The position numbers and the translations under genes are program-made. 64,000 nucleotides of DNA from Streptomyces sp. NBC_00370 (lineage in GTDB: Bacteria; Actinomycetota; Actinomycetes; Streptomycetales; Streptomycetaceae): the NCBI RefSeq assembly GCF_036084755.1, contig NZ_CP107968.1, positions 6,704,001-6,768,000 on the forward strand. The letters run 5' to 3'. The notes beneath the pieces were generated by a model. The model was given only the letters and a program-made list of their open reading frames with translations, had not been told where the DNA came from and did no database searches. Shown one piece after another: positions 1-7,937 of this stretch. Every line of letters begins with the position of its first letter. The first letter of the stretch is position 1.

Positions 1-58
1 TCGGGCCGTGCACCGCACCGAGGGGGTACGGGCCCCAGTCACGGAGTGCGCGTCGGCG

Positions 59-262
59 TCAGACGGGAACAATGTTCTCGGCTGTCGGGCCCTTCCGGCT
101 CGGCGCGATGTCGAAGGTGACCTTCTGGCCTTCGAGCAGCTGGTTGAAGCCCTGAGCGGTGATGTTTGAGAAGTGGGCGAATACGTCAGCGCCCCCGCCG
201 TCCTGCTCGATGAAGCCGAAACCCTTGGCTGCGTTGAACCATGTCACGGTGCCGGACGCCAT
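59..262 (-). CDS. CspA-family cold-shock protein
   Basis: A 67-residue single cold-shock domain, the usual length for actinobacterial Csp proteins. It carries the RNP1-like stretch KGFGFI and the RNP2-like VFAHFS, which bind single-stranded RNA or DNA in this family; the role is that of a cytoplasmic RNA chaperone. I start at the ATG at 262, preceded by a GGGAG ribosome site; a longer reading to 466 adds sequence with no Csp similarity and covers what is probably the long 5' untranslated leader. It reads away from the next gene and is monocistronic here. Family assignment is secure; whether it is cold-induced or constitutive cannot be told. Confidence 0.95.
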   Translation of the reverse strand: MASGTVTWFNAAKGFGFIEQDGGGADVFAHFSNITAQGFNQLLEGQKVTFDIAPSRKGPTAENIVPV

Positions 263-752
263 GTCGTATCTCCCTTGGGGCGGTACGCCGGGACCTGCAA
301 TGCACGGATATCCAGGTCGCCGCGATGATGCCCCGCCCGAAAAATGACCGGAAATGCAAAGATGCTTCCAGTGGCTGAAAATACCGACGAAGGCGCTTGG
401 AGTTTCGAGAATCAAGACTCCAAGTGAGAATGACAGTAGCATGCGGCAGTAGTCGGTGTGCGTCAAACAATCCCACTCTGCTCGTTGCGGTAGAAACGTT
501 CCTCACAAGGCGTGTTAAACCCTCATCTGGCGGTCATAGATATTGCTCTGCCCGTAGCGCAGCACTTCAGGTGAGAGCTCGCAGTTCACGACTTGGAGAG
601 CTGCGGCCTGCTGTGCGTGATCATTTGTGCCGCGCGGGCTCCTCGGCGGAAAACAGTTGGCGTTCCGCCGAGGCGTGCGGCTACGGTTACCTCGTTCTGA
701 GGCGGCCTGTGGCCGCCGGTGTTGGTCGAGCGTGATCGAGGAGGTGTGACCG
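263..752. other. Intergenic leader region between csp and the rsgA unit
   Basis: About 490 bp without a convincing gene. The left half is relatively AT-rich and should hold the promoter and leader of the minus-strand cold-shock gene. The right half leads to a 23-codon ORF at 753 and rsgA, and contains a perfect 11-bp hairpin (641-673) and a second stem GGCGGCC-TGT-GGCCGCC (701-717). No tRNA or known riboswitch was recognised. Confidence 0.5.
641..673 (+). promoter_or_regulatory. Perfect 11-bp hairpin in the rsgA leader
   Basis: The arm CCTCGGCGGAA (641-651) is exactly complementary to TTCCGCCGAGG (663-673) around an 11-nt loop. No T-run follows, so it is not a typical intrinsic terminator. 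It lies 80 bp before the small ORF at 753 and could be part of a structured leader. The structure is seen directly; the function is inferred. Confidence 0.4.
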
Positions 753-824
753 ATGGCTGTCGTTGAGATGGGCGCTGCCCGCATCCGGAAGTTCATCAAG
801 TCCACCCCTGTGGTCTCCGGCTGA
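753..824 (+). CDS. 23-residue leader-like peptide upstream of rsgA
   Basis: An ATG-initiated ORF of 23 codons ending in TGA, preceded by a very strong ribosome site (GAGGAGGTG, 738-746). The peptide starts MAVVEMGAARIRKF and has a basic centre (RIRKF-IK). It ends 60 bp before rsgA on the same strand and follows two hairpins, so it may be a leader peptide controlling rsgA or a small independent protein. I do not recognise the family. The strong ribosome site is the main argument that it is translated. Confidence 0.45.
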   Translation: MAVVEMGAARIRKFIKSTPVVSG

Positions 825-884
825 CCTCTTTCTTTCCGCGCCTGTGAGCGCGGTGCCGGGGCCATCCTTGTGAAGGGTTCCCCC

Positions 885-1994
885 TTGTCTTTCTCTCCAT
901 CTCATCTTCCTTTTGCGCATCCTCTCGCCGTGTACGGCTGGGACGCGGACTGGGAGACCGAGTTCGTTCCCTACGCGGAGCGGGGTCTGCTGCCCGGTCG
1001 TGTCGTACGGGTCGACCGCGGGCTGTGTGATGTCGTCACCGCCGAAGGGCTCGTACGCGCCGACACCGAGTTCGTCGTACCCCGTGATCCGATGAAGGTC
1101 GTGTGCACCGGGGACTGGGTCGCCGTCGACCCCGAAGGTGACGACCCGCGGTTTGTGAGGACCTTGCTGCCTCGCCGCACCGCCTTCGTACGCTCGACCT
1201 CGTCGAAGCGTTCCGAGGGGCAGATCCTCGCCGCCAACATCGACCACACGGTCGTAGCCGTCTCCCTCGCGGTCGAACTCGACCTCGGCCGGGTCGAACG
1301 CTTCCTCGCGCTGGCCTGGGAGAGCGGTGCGACGCCGCTGCTCGTCCTCACCAAGGCCGACCTGGTCGACGACCCCGCCGTGCTCGCCCATACCGTCCAG
1401 GACGTCGAGACCACGGCGCCCGGTGTGCAGGTGCTGGTCGTCAGCTCCGAGACGGGCGAGGGCGTCGACGTACTCTCCGCCGTGCTCGCCGGTGGCACCG
1501 CTGTGCTGCTGGGTGTGTCGGGCGCGGGGAAGTCGACCCTCGCCAACGCGCTCGTCGGCGAGGACGTGATGGGGGTGGAGGCCATCCGCGACGTCGACGG
1601 CAAGGGCCGGCACACCACCACGACCCGCAACCTGCTCGTCCTGCCCGGCGGCGGGGTGCTCATCGACACCCCTGGCCTGCGTGGCGTCGGGCTGTGGGAC
1701 GCCGAGACCGGCGTCGGACAGGTCTTCGCCGAGATCGAGGAACTGGCCGAGCAGTGCCGCTTCCACGACTGCGGCCATGCCGCCGAACCGGGCTGCGCCG
1801 TACTCGCCGCCGTCGAGGACGGCACTCTGCAGGACCGGCGGCTGGAGAGCTACCGCAAACTCATCCGGGAGAACCAGTACATCGTCGCCAAGACGGACGC
1901 CCGGGCCCGCGCCGAACTCCGGCGCGTCTGGAAGATGAGGGGAGCAGAGGGCAAGGCCGCCATGGAGGCCAAGCGCGGCGGCCGGATCCGGTGA
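885..1994 (+). CDS. rsgA: Ribosome small-subunit-dependent GTPase RsgA (YjeQ)
   Basis: A circularly permuted GTPase that assists late 30S subunit maturation. An N-terminal OB-fold-like region is followed by the G4 motif TKADL, then the P-loop GVSGAGKST, the T-rich switch (GRHTTTTRN), and G3 DTPGLRG; this G4-G1-G3 order is diagnostic. The C-terminal zinc knuckle is CRFHDCGH...GC. I prefer the TTG at 885 (AAGGG 7 nt upstream, product about 369 aa beginning SFSPSHLPF); a GTG at 870 in the same frame would add five residues. It probably shares a transcript with the short ORF at 753. Confidence 0.93.
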   Translation: MSFSPSHLPFAHPLAVYGWDADWETEFVPYAERGLLPGRVVRVDRGLCDVVTAEGLVRADTEFVVPRDPMKVVCTGDWVAVDPEGDDPRFVRTLLPRRTAFVRSTSSKRSEGQILAANIDHTVVAVSLAVELDLGRVERFLALAWESGATPLLVLTKADLVDDPAVLAHTVQDVETTAPGVQVLVVSSETGEGVDVLSAVLAGGTAVLLGVSGAGKSTLANALVGEDVMGVEAIRDVDGKGRHTTTTRNLLVLPGGGVLIDTPGLRGVGLWDAETGVGQVFAEIEELAEQCRFHDCGHAAEPGCAVLAAVEDGTLQDRRLESYRKLIRENQYIVAKTDARARAELRRVWKMRGAEGKAAMEAKRGGRIR

Positions 1995-2089
1995 CCGTGT
2001 CCGGCGGCCGGACCCGGTGACCGGCCGGGACTGACCGTGGTGTCCGAATCCCGCGAGTGCGGTGGCCCCGGCTGCCGCACACTGGAGCC

Positions 2090-3586
2090 ATGACGGACGA
2101 GGAGACCCGGTACGAAGCGGTGACCAGCCGCGATGCCCGATTCGACGGAGTGTTCTTCTTCGCCGTCGAGACGACGGGCATCTACTGCCGCCCCAGCTGC
2201 CCCGCCGTGACGCCGAAGCGGAAGAACGTACGGTTCTTCCGCACCGCCGCCGCGGCCCAGGGGCACGGCTTCCGCGCCTGCCGCCGGTGCAGGCCGGACG
2301 CCGTGCCCGGGTCCGCCGAGTGGAACGTACGCGCCGACGTCGTCGGCCGTGCCATGCGCATGATCGGCGACGGCGTCGTGGACCGCGAAGGCGTACCGGG
2401 TCTCGCGGGGCGGCTCGGCTACAGCACCCGTCAGGTGCAACGCCAGCTCAACGCCGAACTCGGCGCCGGTCCCGTCGCGCTCGCCCGCGCCCAACGCGCG
2501 CACACCGCAAGGGTGTTGCTCCAGACCACCGCACTGCCCATCACCGACATCGCGTTCGGCGCGGGTTTCGCCAGCGTCCGGCAGTTCAACGACACGGTCC
2601 GGCAGATCTACGCCCGCACCCCCAGCGAACTGCGCACCGAGAGCGGCACCCGGCTCGGCACCTCCCGCGCGCCCGCACTCGCCGGGGTGCCGCTCCGGCT
2701 GGCGTTCCGGGGCCCGTACGGCGCACGCGACGTCTTCGACCTGTTCGCCCGTGAGGCGATCCCCGGCATCGAGGAGATCACCGGCACCCCGGGCCGCCGC
2801 ACCTACCGGCGCACCCTGCGACTGCCGCACGGTCCCGGCGTCGTCTCCGTGGACGAGCGGACCTTCGGCGGCGGTGCCACGGCACCGGGCAGGGGCCTGG
2901 CGCGCGGCCACGTTCCGGGGCCCGTGCAGGCGCTGGGGCAGACGCAGACGCAGACGCATGCGCAGGGGCTCGGGCAGGCTCCGGCCGGCCGCAGCGGATG
3001 GCTGGAGGCCCGGATCCAGCTCGGCGATCTGCGCGACCTCACCACCGCCGTACAGCGGCTGCGCCGGCTCCTCGACCTCGACGCCGACCCGTACGCCGTC
3101 GACGAACGACTCGGCGCCGACCCCAGGCTCGCGCCGCTCGTCGCCGCCCGCCCGGGGCTGCGCTCGCCGGGCGCGGCGGAGCCCGAGGAGTACGCGCTGC
3201 GCGCCCTGCTCGGTCAGGAGGCGGCGGTGCGCCTGGTCGAGACGTACGGGGAGGACATCCCCGAGCCGTGCGGCGGGCTGACCCGGCTGTTCCCCGCGCC
3301 GCTGGCCCTGCGCGACCACCCGGCGGCGGGACCGCTCGCCGCCGCGCTCGCCGACGGCGCCGTACGCCTCGATCCCGGTGCCGACCGCGACGAGGCGGAG
3401 AAGGCGCTGCTGTCGGTCGGGGGAATCACGCCGCGTACCGCCGCACTGATCCGGATGCGGGCGCTCGGTGACCCGGACATCTGGCCGCCGTCGGCCGGCG
3501 AGCCGGCCGCGGAGGAGGAGACCGAGGCGTGGCGCCCCTGGCGCTCCTACGCGGCCCGCCATCTGCGCGAGGCGCCGGTTCTCTGA
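2090..3586 (+). CDS. Ada-AlkA fusion: methylphosphotriester-sensing regulator with glycosylase-like domain
   Basis: A 498-residue fusion. Residues 1-80 are the Ada zinc domain with YCRPSC and CRRC (four Cys, including the expected methyl-acceptor Cys). Next comes an AraC-type helix-turn-helix (about 85-185), then an AlkA-N domain and HhH-GPD fold (about 215-490). There is no O6-alkylguanine transferase domain. The family senses DNA methylation damage and couples regulation to base excision. The ATG at 2090 follows CTGGAG. In the HhH-GPD region the segment between GDPDIW and WRPWRSYA is short and lacks the Asp that serves as catalyst in AlkA, so glycosylase activity is doubtful. A QTQTQT-rich linker lies near residue 290. 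Confidence 0.88.
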   Translation: MTDEETRYEAVTSRDARFDGVFFFAVETTGIYCRPSCPAVTPKRKNVRFFRTAAAAQGHGFRACRRCRPDAVPGSAEWNVRADVVGRAMRMIGDGVVDREGVPGLAGRLGYSTRQVQRQLNAELGAGPVALARAQRAHTARVLLQTTALPITDIAFGAGFASVRQFNDTVRQIYARTPSELRTESGTRLGTSRAPALAGVPLRLAFRGPYGARDVFDLFAREAIPGIEEITGTPGRRTYRRTLRLPHGPGVVSVDERTFGGGATAPGRGLARGHVPGPVQALGQTQTQTHAQGLGQAPAGRSGWLEARIQLGDLRDLTTAVQRLRRLLDLDADPYAVDERLGADPRLAPLVAARPGLRSPGAAEPEEYALRALLGQEAAVRLVETYGEDIPEPCGGLTRLFPAPLALRDHPAAGPLAAALADGAVRLDPGADRDEAEKALLSVGGITPRTAALIRMRALGDPDIWPPSAGEPAAEEETEAWRPWRSYAARHLREAPVL

Positions 3587-3652
3587 CGGCCGTCAGCCCT
3601 TGACCGCCGTCAGTTCCCGGCGGCCGTCAGTTCCTGGCGGCCGTCAGTCAAG
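3583..3652. repeat. GGCCGTCAG direct repeats with terminal palindrome
   Basis: The gap between the convergent ada-like and PPOX genes carries a perfect 14-bp palindrome CTGACGGCCGTCAG (3583-3596), followed by three more copies of a (G)CCGTCAG core spaced about 17-21 bp. The last copy enters the end of the PPOX gene. It may act as a bidirectional terminator. Confidence 0.55.
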
Positions 3653-4009
3653 ACCCCAGCTGTGGATCTTGCGCGGGTGGATCCGGATCAACTCCTCGCT
3701 GAAGTGCGGGCCGAGATCGTGCGGCCCCGTCAACAGCTCCGCCTCGCCCCGGATGTCGACCCCGCGCACCGTCCACGGACGCAGACTCACGATGTCGTCG
3801 ACGACGAGCGCGACCCGGGGGTTCGACTGGAGGTTGCGCCATTTCTTCGTGGTGCCGAGCGAATATCCCCCGACCAGGATCGTGCCGTCCTCCTGCGGGA
3901 AGAAGCCGACCGGATTGGCCTGCGGCTGACCCTTGGGGTCGACGGTGGCCAGCCGTCCCAGCCGCTGGGACTTGAGATAGGCGCTCTCGGCCTCGCTGAA
4001 TGCGGTCAT
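3644..4009 (-). CDS. PPOX-class (pyridoxamine-5'-phosphate-oxidase-like) flavin/F420 enzyme
   Basis: A 121-residue split-barrel protein of the pyridoxamine-phosphate-oxidase-like family. Its features are LATVDPKGQPQANPVGF, GTTKKWRNLQSNPRVALVVDD and RGVDIRGEAELL. Short actinobacterial members usually bind F420 or FMN and reduce small molecules; the substrate cannot be predicted. The end KIHSWGLD is typical of the subgroup. I start at the ATG at 4009; an in-frame GTG at 4024 would add five residues and cannot be excluded because the ribosome site is weak at both. Confidence 0.85.
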   Translation of the reverse strand: MTAFSEAESAYLKSQRLGRLATVDPKGQPQANPVGFFPQEDGTILVGGYSLGTTKKWRNLQSNPRVALVVDDIVSLRPWTVRGVDIRGEAELLTGPHDLGPHFSEELIRIHPRKIHSWGLD

Positions 4010-4122
4010 GCCGCCCAGCGTCACACGCCCGCCACGCCGACGCGTCGATCCCGGGCAGCCTCCGGCGGACGGACCGTCAGATCAGCGCGGTCGTGTACTC
4101 GTCAACCCCGGTCGGCTGCGGT

Positions 4123-4605
4123 TCAGCCCCAGATCTGTACGCCCAGCCAGGCGCCGACCACCAGCAGGCACGAGAACAGCTCCACCAGCAGCGAGTAGCC
4201 CGCGCTGCGCATGACCGTCCGGGTCGACCCCCAGGCGTTCCTGCGGCTGCCGAGCCGTACCCGTTCGGCGCCGTAGACACCCCCGACGAAGCCGATCACC
4301 GCGCCCACCACCGGCACCACGAAGAACCCGACGATGCCGATCGCCCCGCCCATCACCAGCACCCGCCGTGGCGCACCCGTCCTGCCGGTCCGCCGCGACG
4401 GCAGGACGGGTCTCAGCGCCAGATTGACCAGCAGCAGCACCGTGGCCCCCACCAGTACGGCCCAGGCGAGCGCCGTCTTGTCCGAGAACGCCCACCACAG
4501 CACGGCCGCCCAGACGATCGCCTGGCCGGGCACGCCGGGGACGAGGACACCGATCAGACCGAGCAGCATGACCAGTCCGACCAGCACCAGCTGCCACACG
4601 TCCAT
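4123..4605 (-). CDS. DUF456 family small membrane protein
   Basis: A 160-residue hydrophobic protein with four or more membrane segments: residues 5-30 with the family motif VPGVPGQ, 38-65, 85-110 with GFVVPVVGAVIGFVGG-like glycine zippers, and a C-terminal helix. A basic loop RRTGRTGAPRR separates the halves. The family's role is unknown. The gene follows the regulator at 4629 on the same strand by 23 bp and may be cotranscribed with it. Confidence 0.85.
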   Translation of the reverse strand: MDVWQLVLVGLVMLLGLIGVLVPGVPGQAIVWAAVLWWAFSDKTALAWAVLVGATVLLLVNLALRPVLPSRRTGRTGAPRRVLVMGGAIGIVGFFVVPVVGAVIGFVGGVYGAERVRLGSRRNAWGSTRTVMRSAGYSLLVELFSCLLVVGAWLGVQIWG

Positions 4606-4628
4606 CAGCCCAGCCTGCCGGAATCAGC

Positions 4629-5630
4629 TCATTTCCGCAGTTCGCGAGCCACCCAGCCGCGCTCGTACGCGTGCCAGCCCAGCTGCAGCCGGGTCGTCAC
4701 CCCGCTCAGCTCCATCAGCCCCTTCACCCGCCGCTGCACCGTGCGCAGGCCGAGATCGAGCTGTTTGGCGACACTGGCGTCGGTCATCCCGGCGAGCAGC
4801 AGCGACAGGATCTCCAGATCGGTGCCGTCCGGGCCGGGCAGCTCGCCCTCCGCCGCAGCGCCCCGGCCGTCCAGCCGCAGCGGGCGGGACTCCCGCCACA
4901 CCGCCTCGAACAGGCTGAGCAGCGACTCCAGCAGCCCGCTGGCATGGATGACCAGCGCAGCGGGCTCGGCGCTCGGGCCGGTCAGCGGCACCATCGCCAG
5001 CGCCCGGTCGGCTATCACCAGCTTCGTGGGCAGCCGCTCGGCCACCCTGACCTGTTCGTCCCTGCCGAGCGCCGCGACCAGCTCCCCGATGCCGGCGGGC
5101 TCCGACAGTACGTCGCGTTCGATGACCACCCGGTAGGTGACGCCCCTGTCCGTGGCCTGCGCCTCGGCCTCGTTGTCCCCGCCCGTCACCGCGACCGGAC
5201 GCCCGGTGACCAGGGCGCAGACCTCCTGGCCCGCCCCCAGCTGCAACTGGAGGAAGCGGTGCGAGACGGCAGCCGCCCCGGTCACCATCTCGACCAGGTC
5301 GTGCACGGCCGGTTCGGTGGCCTCGGCGCGGTACTCCTCGGCGAGCAGCGCCGCCGCCAGCTCGGCCCGCTCCAGCTCGTGCCGCTGCTGGGTCAGCAGC
5401 GCGCCCAGCGCGACGCCCGGCGGCGCGGCGACCCAGCGGCCGGTACGGGACGACGACTGCGCCGCGAGCCCGTGCCGTTCCAGCTTGCGCAGCGCCCGTT
5501 CCGTTTCCGGTTCGGGGAGCGCGAGCCGGTGCGCGAGATCGGCGACATCGGCGGCGCCGATCGCCACGAGCGCGCGGTAAGTGGACTCTTGTCTCTCGTC
5601 GAGACCTATTGCTCCCAGCACCCCTCGCAC
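4629..5630 (-). CDS. TrmB/LuxR-type helix-turn-helix transcriptional regulator
   Basis: About 333 residues. The N-terminal 70 resemble a TrmB winged helix (GLDERQESTYRAL...LARHL-type pattern followed by LRKLERHGL). The middle carries a sensor-like region without a recognised ligand pocket. The C-terminal 65 residues are a LuxR-type DNA-binding domain (ILSLLLAGMTDASVAKQLDLGLRTVQRRV). Starts at GTG 5630 (GGAGG 5 nt upstream) or GTG 5621 are both supported; GTG 5672 is possible. It is divergent from the PP2C-like gene and upstream of the DUF456 gene, which are its most likely targets. Confidence 0.8.
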   Translation of the reverse strand: MRGVLGAIGLDERQESTYRALVAIGAADVADLAHRLALPEPETERALRKLERHGLAAQSSSRTGRWVAAPPGVALGALLTQQRHELERAELAAALLAEEYRAEATEPAVHDLVEMVTGAAAVSHRFLQLQLGAGQEVCALVTGRPVAVTGGDNEAEAQATDRGVTYRVVIERDVLSEPAGIGELVAALGRDEQVRVAERLPTKLVIADRALAMVPLTGPSAEPAALVIHASGLLESLLSLFEAVWRESRPLRLDGRGAAAEGELPGPDGTDLEILSLLLAGMTDASVAKQLDLGLRTVQRRVKGLMELSGVTTRLQLGWHAYERGWVARELRK

Positions 5631-5975
5631 CTCTCCCTCCGCCACCGGCGCGCGCTGGCGGATACCAGCCACGGCGTAAACCCGCCGCGCATATCATCCC
5701 CGTACCGGTCGCCACTCTGCCAAGGTGGGGCATCACAGCAGCAACAGACCTCGGTCATATGCCTTTTGGGTACGCCCTGGGTACGCTTGACCGTGGATGT
5801 GCTCGGGCGCGTGATGCGCCCTGCTTGTCCTGTGAACGTCTGCCGGGCGTCCTTCCTGTGGGGGGTAGGGCCGCCCGGCGGACTCCAGGGGCGTGCGCGG
5901 CGGCCGGGACGGCCGCCTCCGTTATTTTTCCGGATGCTCCGTTTTCTGGTCCCTCCGGCGGTCGACAATAGGGGC
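5631..5975. other. Divergent promoter region with two hairpins
   Basis: About 345 bp between the minus-strand regulator and the plus-strand PP2C-like gene. It holds the stem GGGCGC-GTGAT-GCGCCC near 5805, a TACGCCCTGGGTACGC direct repeat near 5771-5786, and a terminator-like hairpin at 5899-5929. No gene is supported. Confidence 0.45.
5899..5929 (+). terminator. Intrinsic-terminator-like hairpin in the PP2C-like gene leader
   Basis: A 7-bp stem GGCGGCC-GGGAC-GGCCGCC (5899-5917) is followed by TCCG and TTATTTTT, which is an unusually T-rich tail for this genome. It points rightward and sits about 47 bp before the ATG at 5976, so it could attenuate that gene or stop upstream transcription. Confidence 0.5.
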
Positions 5976-7874
5976 ATGAGTCAACAGGGGGAGAGGTCGA
6001 CCACCGACGACTGGTGGAACCGGTTGTACGACGAGACCACTCCGGACACCGGCCCTACGGCAACGACGGACGACACACTCGACGACCGCTTCGATTCGGC
6101 GGCGGACACCGTGGCAGCGGCGGACCCGCCCGCCCTGTCGGACGCGACCGGGGGCCCGGCAGCGGTTCCCGACGCGGCGCCTGAACCGGCCGGCGCACCG
6201 CCGCCGGAGGCCGTGGACCCGCCGCGTGCCGTCGATCCGCCGCGCACCGAAAAGCCGCCGCGTCCTGCCCGGCCGCCGGCCGCCCGTCGACAGCCGGACG
6301 TCCGCCACCAGCCGGATGTCGGCCGTCAGCCGGATGTCCGCCGCCCGTCGGCCGCAGGACCACCGACCGAGACCGGCCCGGCCGCCCCGTCGGGGCCGCG
6401 GCCCCGGCGTCCGCGCGCCTGGTGGGAACCGCCGCCACCGCCGACCCCCGCGCCGCCGGTCTCACCGCCCGCGGCGCCCGCGGCGAAGCCGGCCGTCCCG
6501 CCGCCGTCACCCCCGGCGCCGCCCGCAGCCACTCCCGTACCGGCACCCGCTCGCGTACCGACCCCGGCACCCGCGCCGGCGCGGCCACCCGCGTCCGCGC
6601 CTCCCCGGCAGCGGGCGCCGTGGGAGCCGCCCGTCGCGTACGACCCGTCCGACGCGCGGCCACTGCCGGCCCGCGCCGCCACCCCGCCGGCGGTTCCGCT
6701 TAAGCCTCCGCTTACGCCTCCGGCCACGCCTCCTCCGCCGCCGGTCCCGCCGCGAGCCGAGTACGCGGACGAGTACGCCGAGAGGCAGCCCGAGCAGCAG
6801 CCCGCGAAGCAGCCCCAGAAGCCGTCCACGCAACCGGAGAGACTGGCGGAGAGCCCCGTGGAGAACACCGCCATCGGCGACAGAGGTCTCGTACGGCCCG
6901 GCGTCGCGCACGTCGGCGACCGGCCGCCCACGTACGACCCCGAGCCCACCGCCCTCGCCCCCGCCGACTACGACGACCTCGGCGCGCTCGTCGCCGACAC
7001 CGTCCTCGACGGCGCCCGGTACGGCACGTACACCCTGCGCGCCGCTTCCGTGCGCGGCGACTCCGCGCGCTACCGCGGCGAGCCGCGCAGGGACGCGCTG
7101 CTGACGGCGCGCTTCGGGAGCGGCGCCGGTGCGCTGGTGCTGGTGGCCGTCGCCAGCGGCGCCCGCGCGACCGAAGGGGCGCATCGCGCGGCGGCCGACG
7201 CGTGTCACTGGATCGGCGGCGCCGTCGGGCGCAGCCACAGCCGGCTCTCCGACGACATACGGAGCGGCCGCAGGGGCGATCTCAAGTCCGGTCTGCACCG
7301 GCTCACCGACCGCAGCTTCGGCAAGCTCCGCTCACGCGCCGCCGAACTGGGCGTCGAACCGCAGGAGTACACCGCGGGGCTGCGCTGCCTGCTCCTCTCC
7401 GCCGATCCCGAGTGCAGGACCCGCGTCTTCTTCGGCGTGGGCCCCGGCGGTCTCTTCCGGCTCAGGGACGGTGTCTGGCAGGACCTGGAGCCGCCGGCCC
7501 CGGACCCGGGAGCGGTGACGGGCGAGGCCGTCGTCGGTTTCGGGGCGCAGCCAGCCGAGACCCCCGACGGGGACCGGCTGACCATGGACCTCGGGATCAC
7601 GACGGCCCCCGCGCCGCGTGTCGACGAGCCGGCCCCGGCCCCGGCCGAGCCGTTCCGGTTCCGTGCGTCCGTCGCCCGGCCGGGCGACACGCTCCTGCTG
7701 TGCGGCCCGGGTCTGTCCGAGCCGCTGCGCGGCGGCCCGGAGCTGGCCGGTGCCCTGGCCGAGCGCTGGGCCGGGGCCGAGCCGCCCGGTCTCGTGGAGT
7801 TCCTGGCCGACACCCAGCTGCGGGTGAAGGGCTACGCCGACGACCGCACGGCCGTCGCCGTCTGGGAGGCGTAA
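5976..7874 (+). CDS. Proline-rich protein with C-terminal PP2C-like (probable pseudophosphatase) domain
   Basis: 632 residues. Residues 1-335 are low-complexity, rich in Pro, Ala and Arg, and probably disordered. Residues 337-632 match the PP2C/SpoIIE phosphatase fold: RGDSARYRGEPRRDA, FGSGAGALVLVAVASGARATEGAH, GDTLLLCGPGLSE, and ADDRTAVAVWEA. The family's metal-binding DG is ASG here, and the Asp of the usual SDGL is Pro (GPGL), so metal-dependent catalysis is unlikely. It may bind a phosphoprotein or ligand without hydrolysis. The ATG at 5976 is chosen because the family-like start MSQQGERSTTDDWW follows; upstream in-frame sequence is antisense to the regulator. Confidence 0.8.
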   Translation: MSQQGERSTTDDWWNRLYDETTPDTGPTATTDDTLDDRFDSAADTVAAADPPALSDATGGPAAVPDAAPEPAGAPPPEAVDPPRAVDPPRTEKPPRPARPPAARRQPDVRHQPDVGRQPDVRRPSAAGPPTETGPAAPSGPRPRRPRAWWEPPPPPTPAPPVSPPAAPAAKPAVPPPSPPAPPAATPVPAPARVPTPAPAPARPPASAPPRQRAPWEPPVAYDPSDARPLPARAATPPAVPLKPPLTPPATPPPPPVPPRAEYADEYAERQPEQQPAKQPQKPSTQPERLAESPVENTAIGDRGLVRPGVAHVGDRPPTYDPEPTALAPADYDDLGALVADTVLDGARYGTYTLRAASVRGDSARYRGEPRRDALLTARFGSGAGALVLVAVASGARATEGAHRAAADACHWIGGAVGRSHSRLSDDIRSGRRGDLKSGLHRLTDRSFGKLRSRAAELGVEPQEYTAGLRCLLLSADPECRTRVFFGVGPGGLFRLRDGVWQDLEPPAPDPGAVTGEAVVGFGAQPAETPDGDRLTMDLGITTAPAPRVDEPAPAPAEPFRFRASVARPGDTLLLCGPGLSEPLRGGPELAGALAERWAGAEPPGLVEFLADTQLRVKGYADDRTAVAVWEA

Positions 7875-7937
7875 CCGCGCGGGACATGGGTTGATGGACA
7901 CCGGAACCGGACTTCACACCGGAAGGGTGCGCCTCCC

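Noticed and set aside
4671..5975. An N-terminal extension of the PP2C-like protein running back through the regulator gene
   Set aside because: It is antisense to a secure helix-turn-helix gene and lacks motifs. The ATG at 5976 gives a family-like start.
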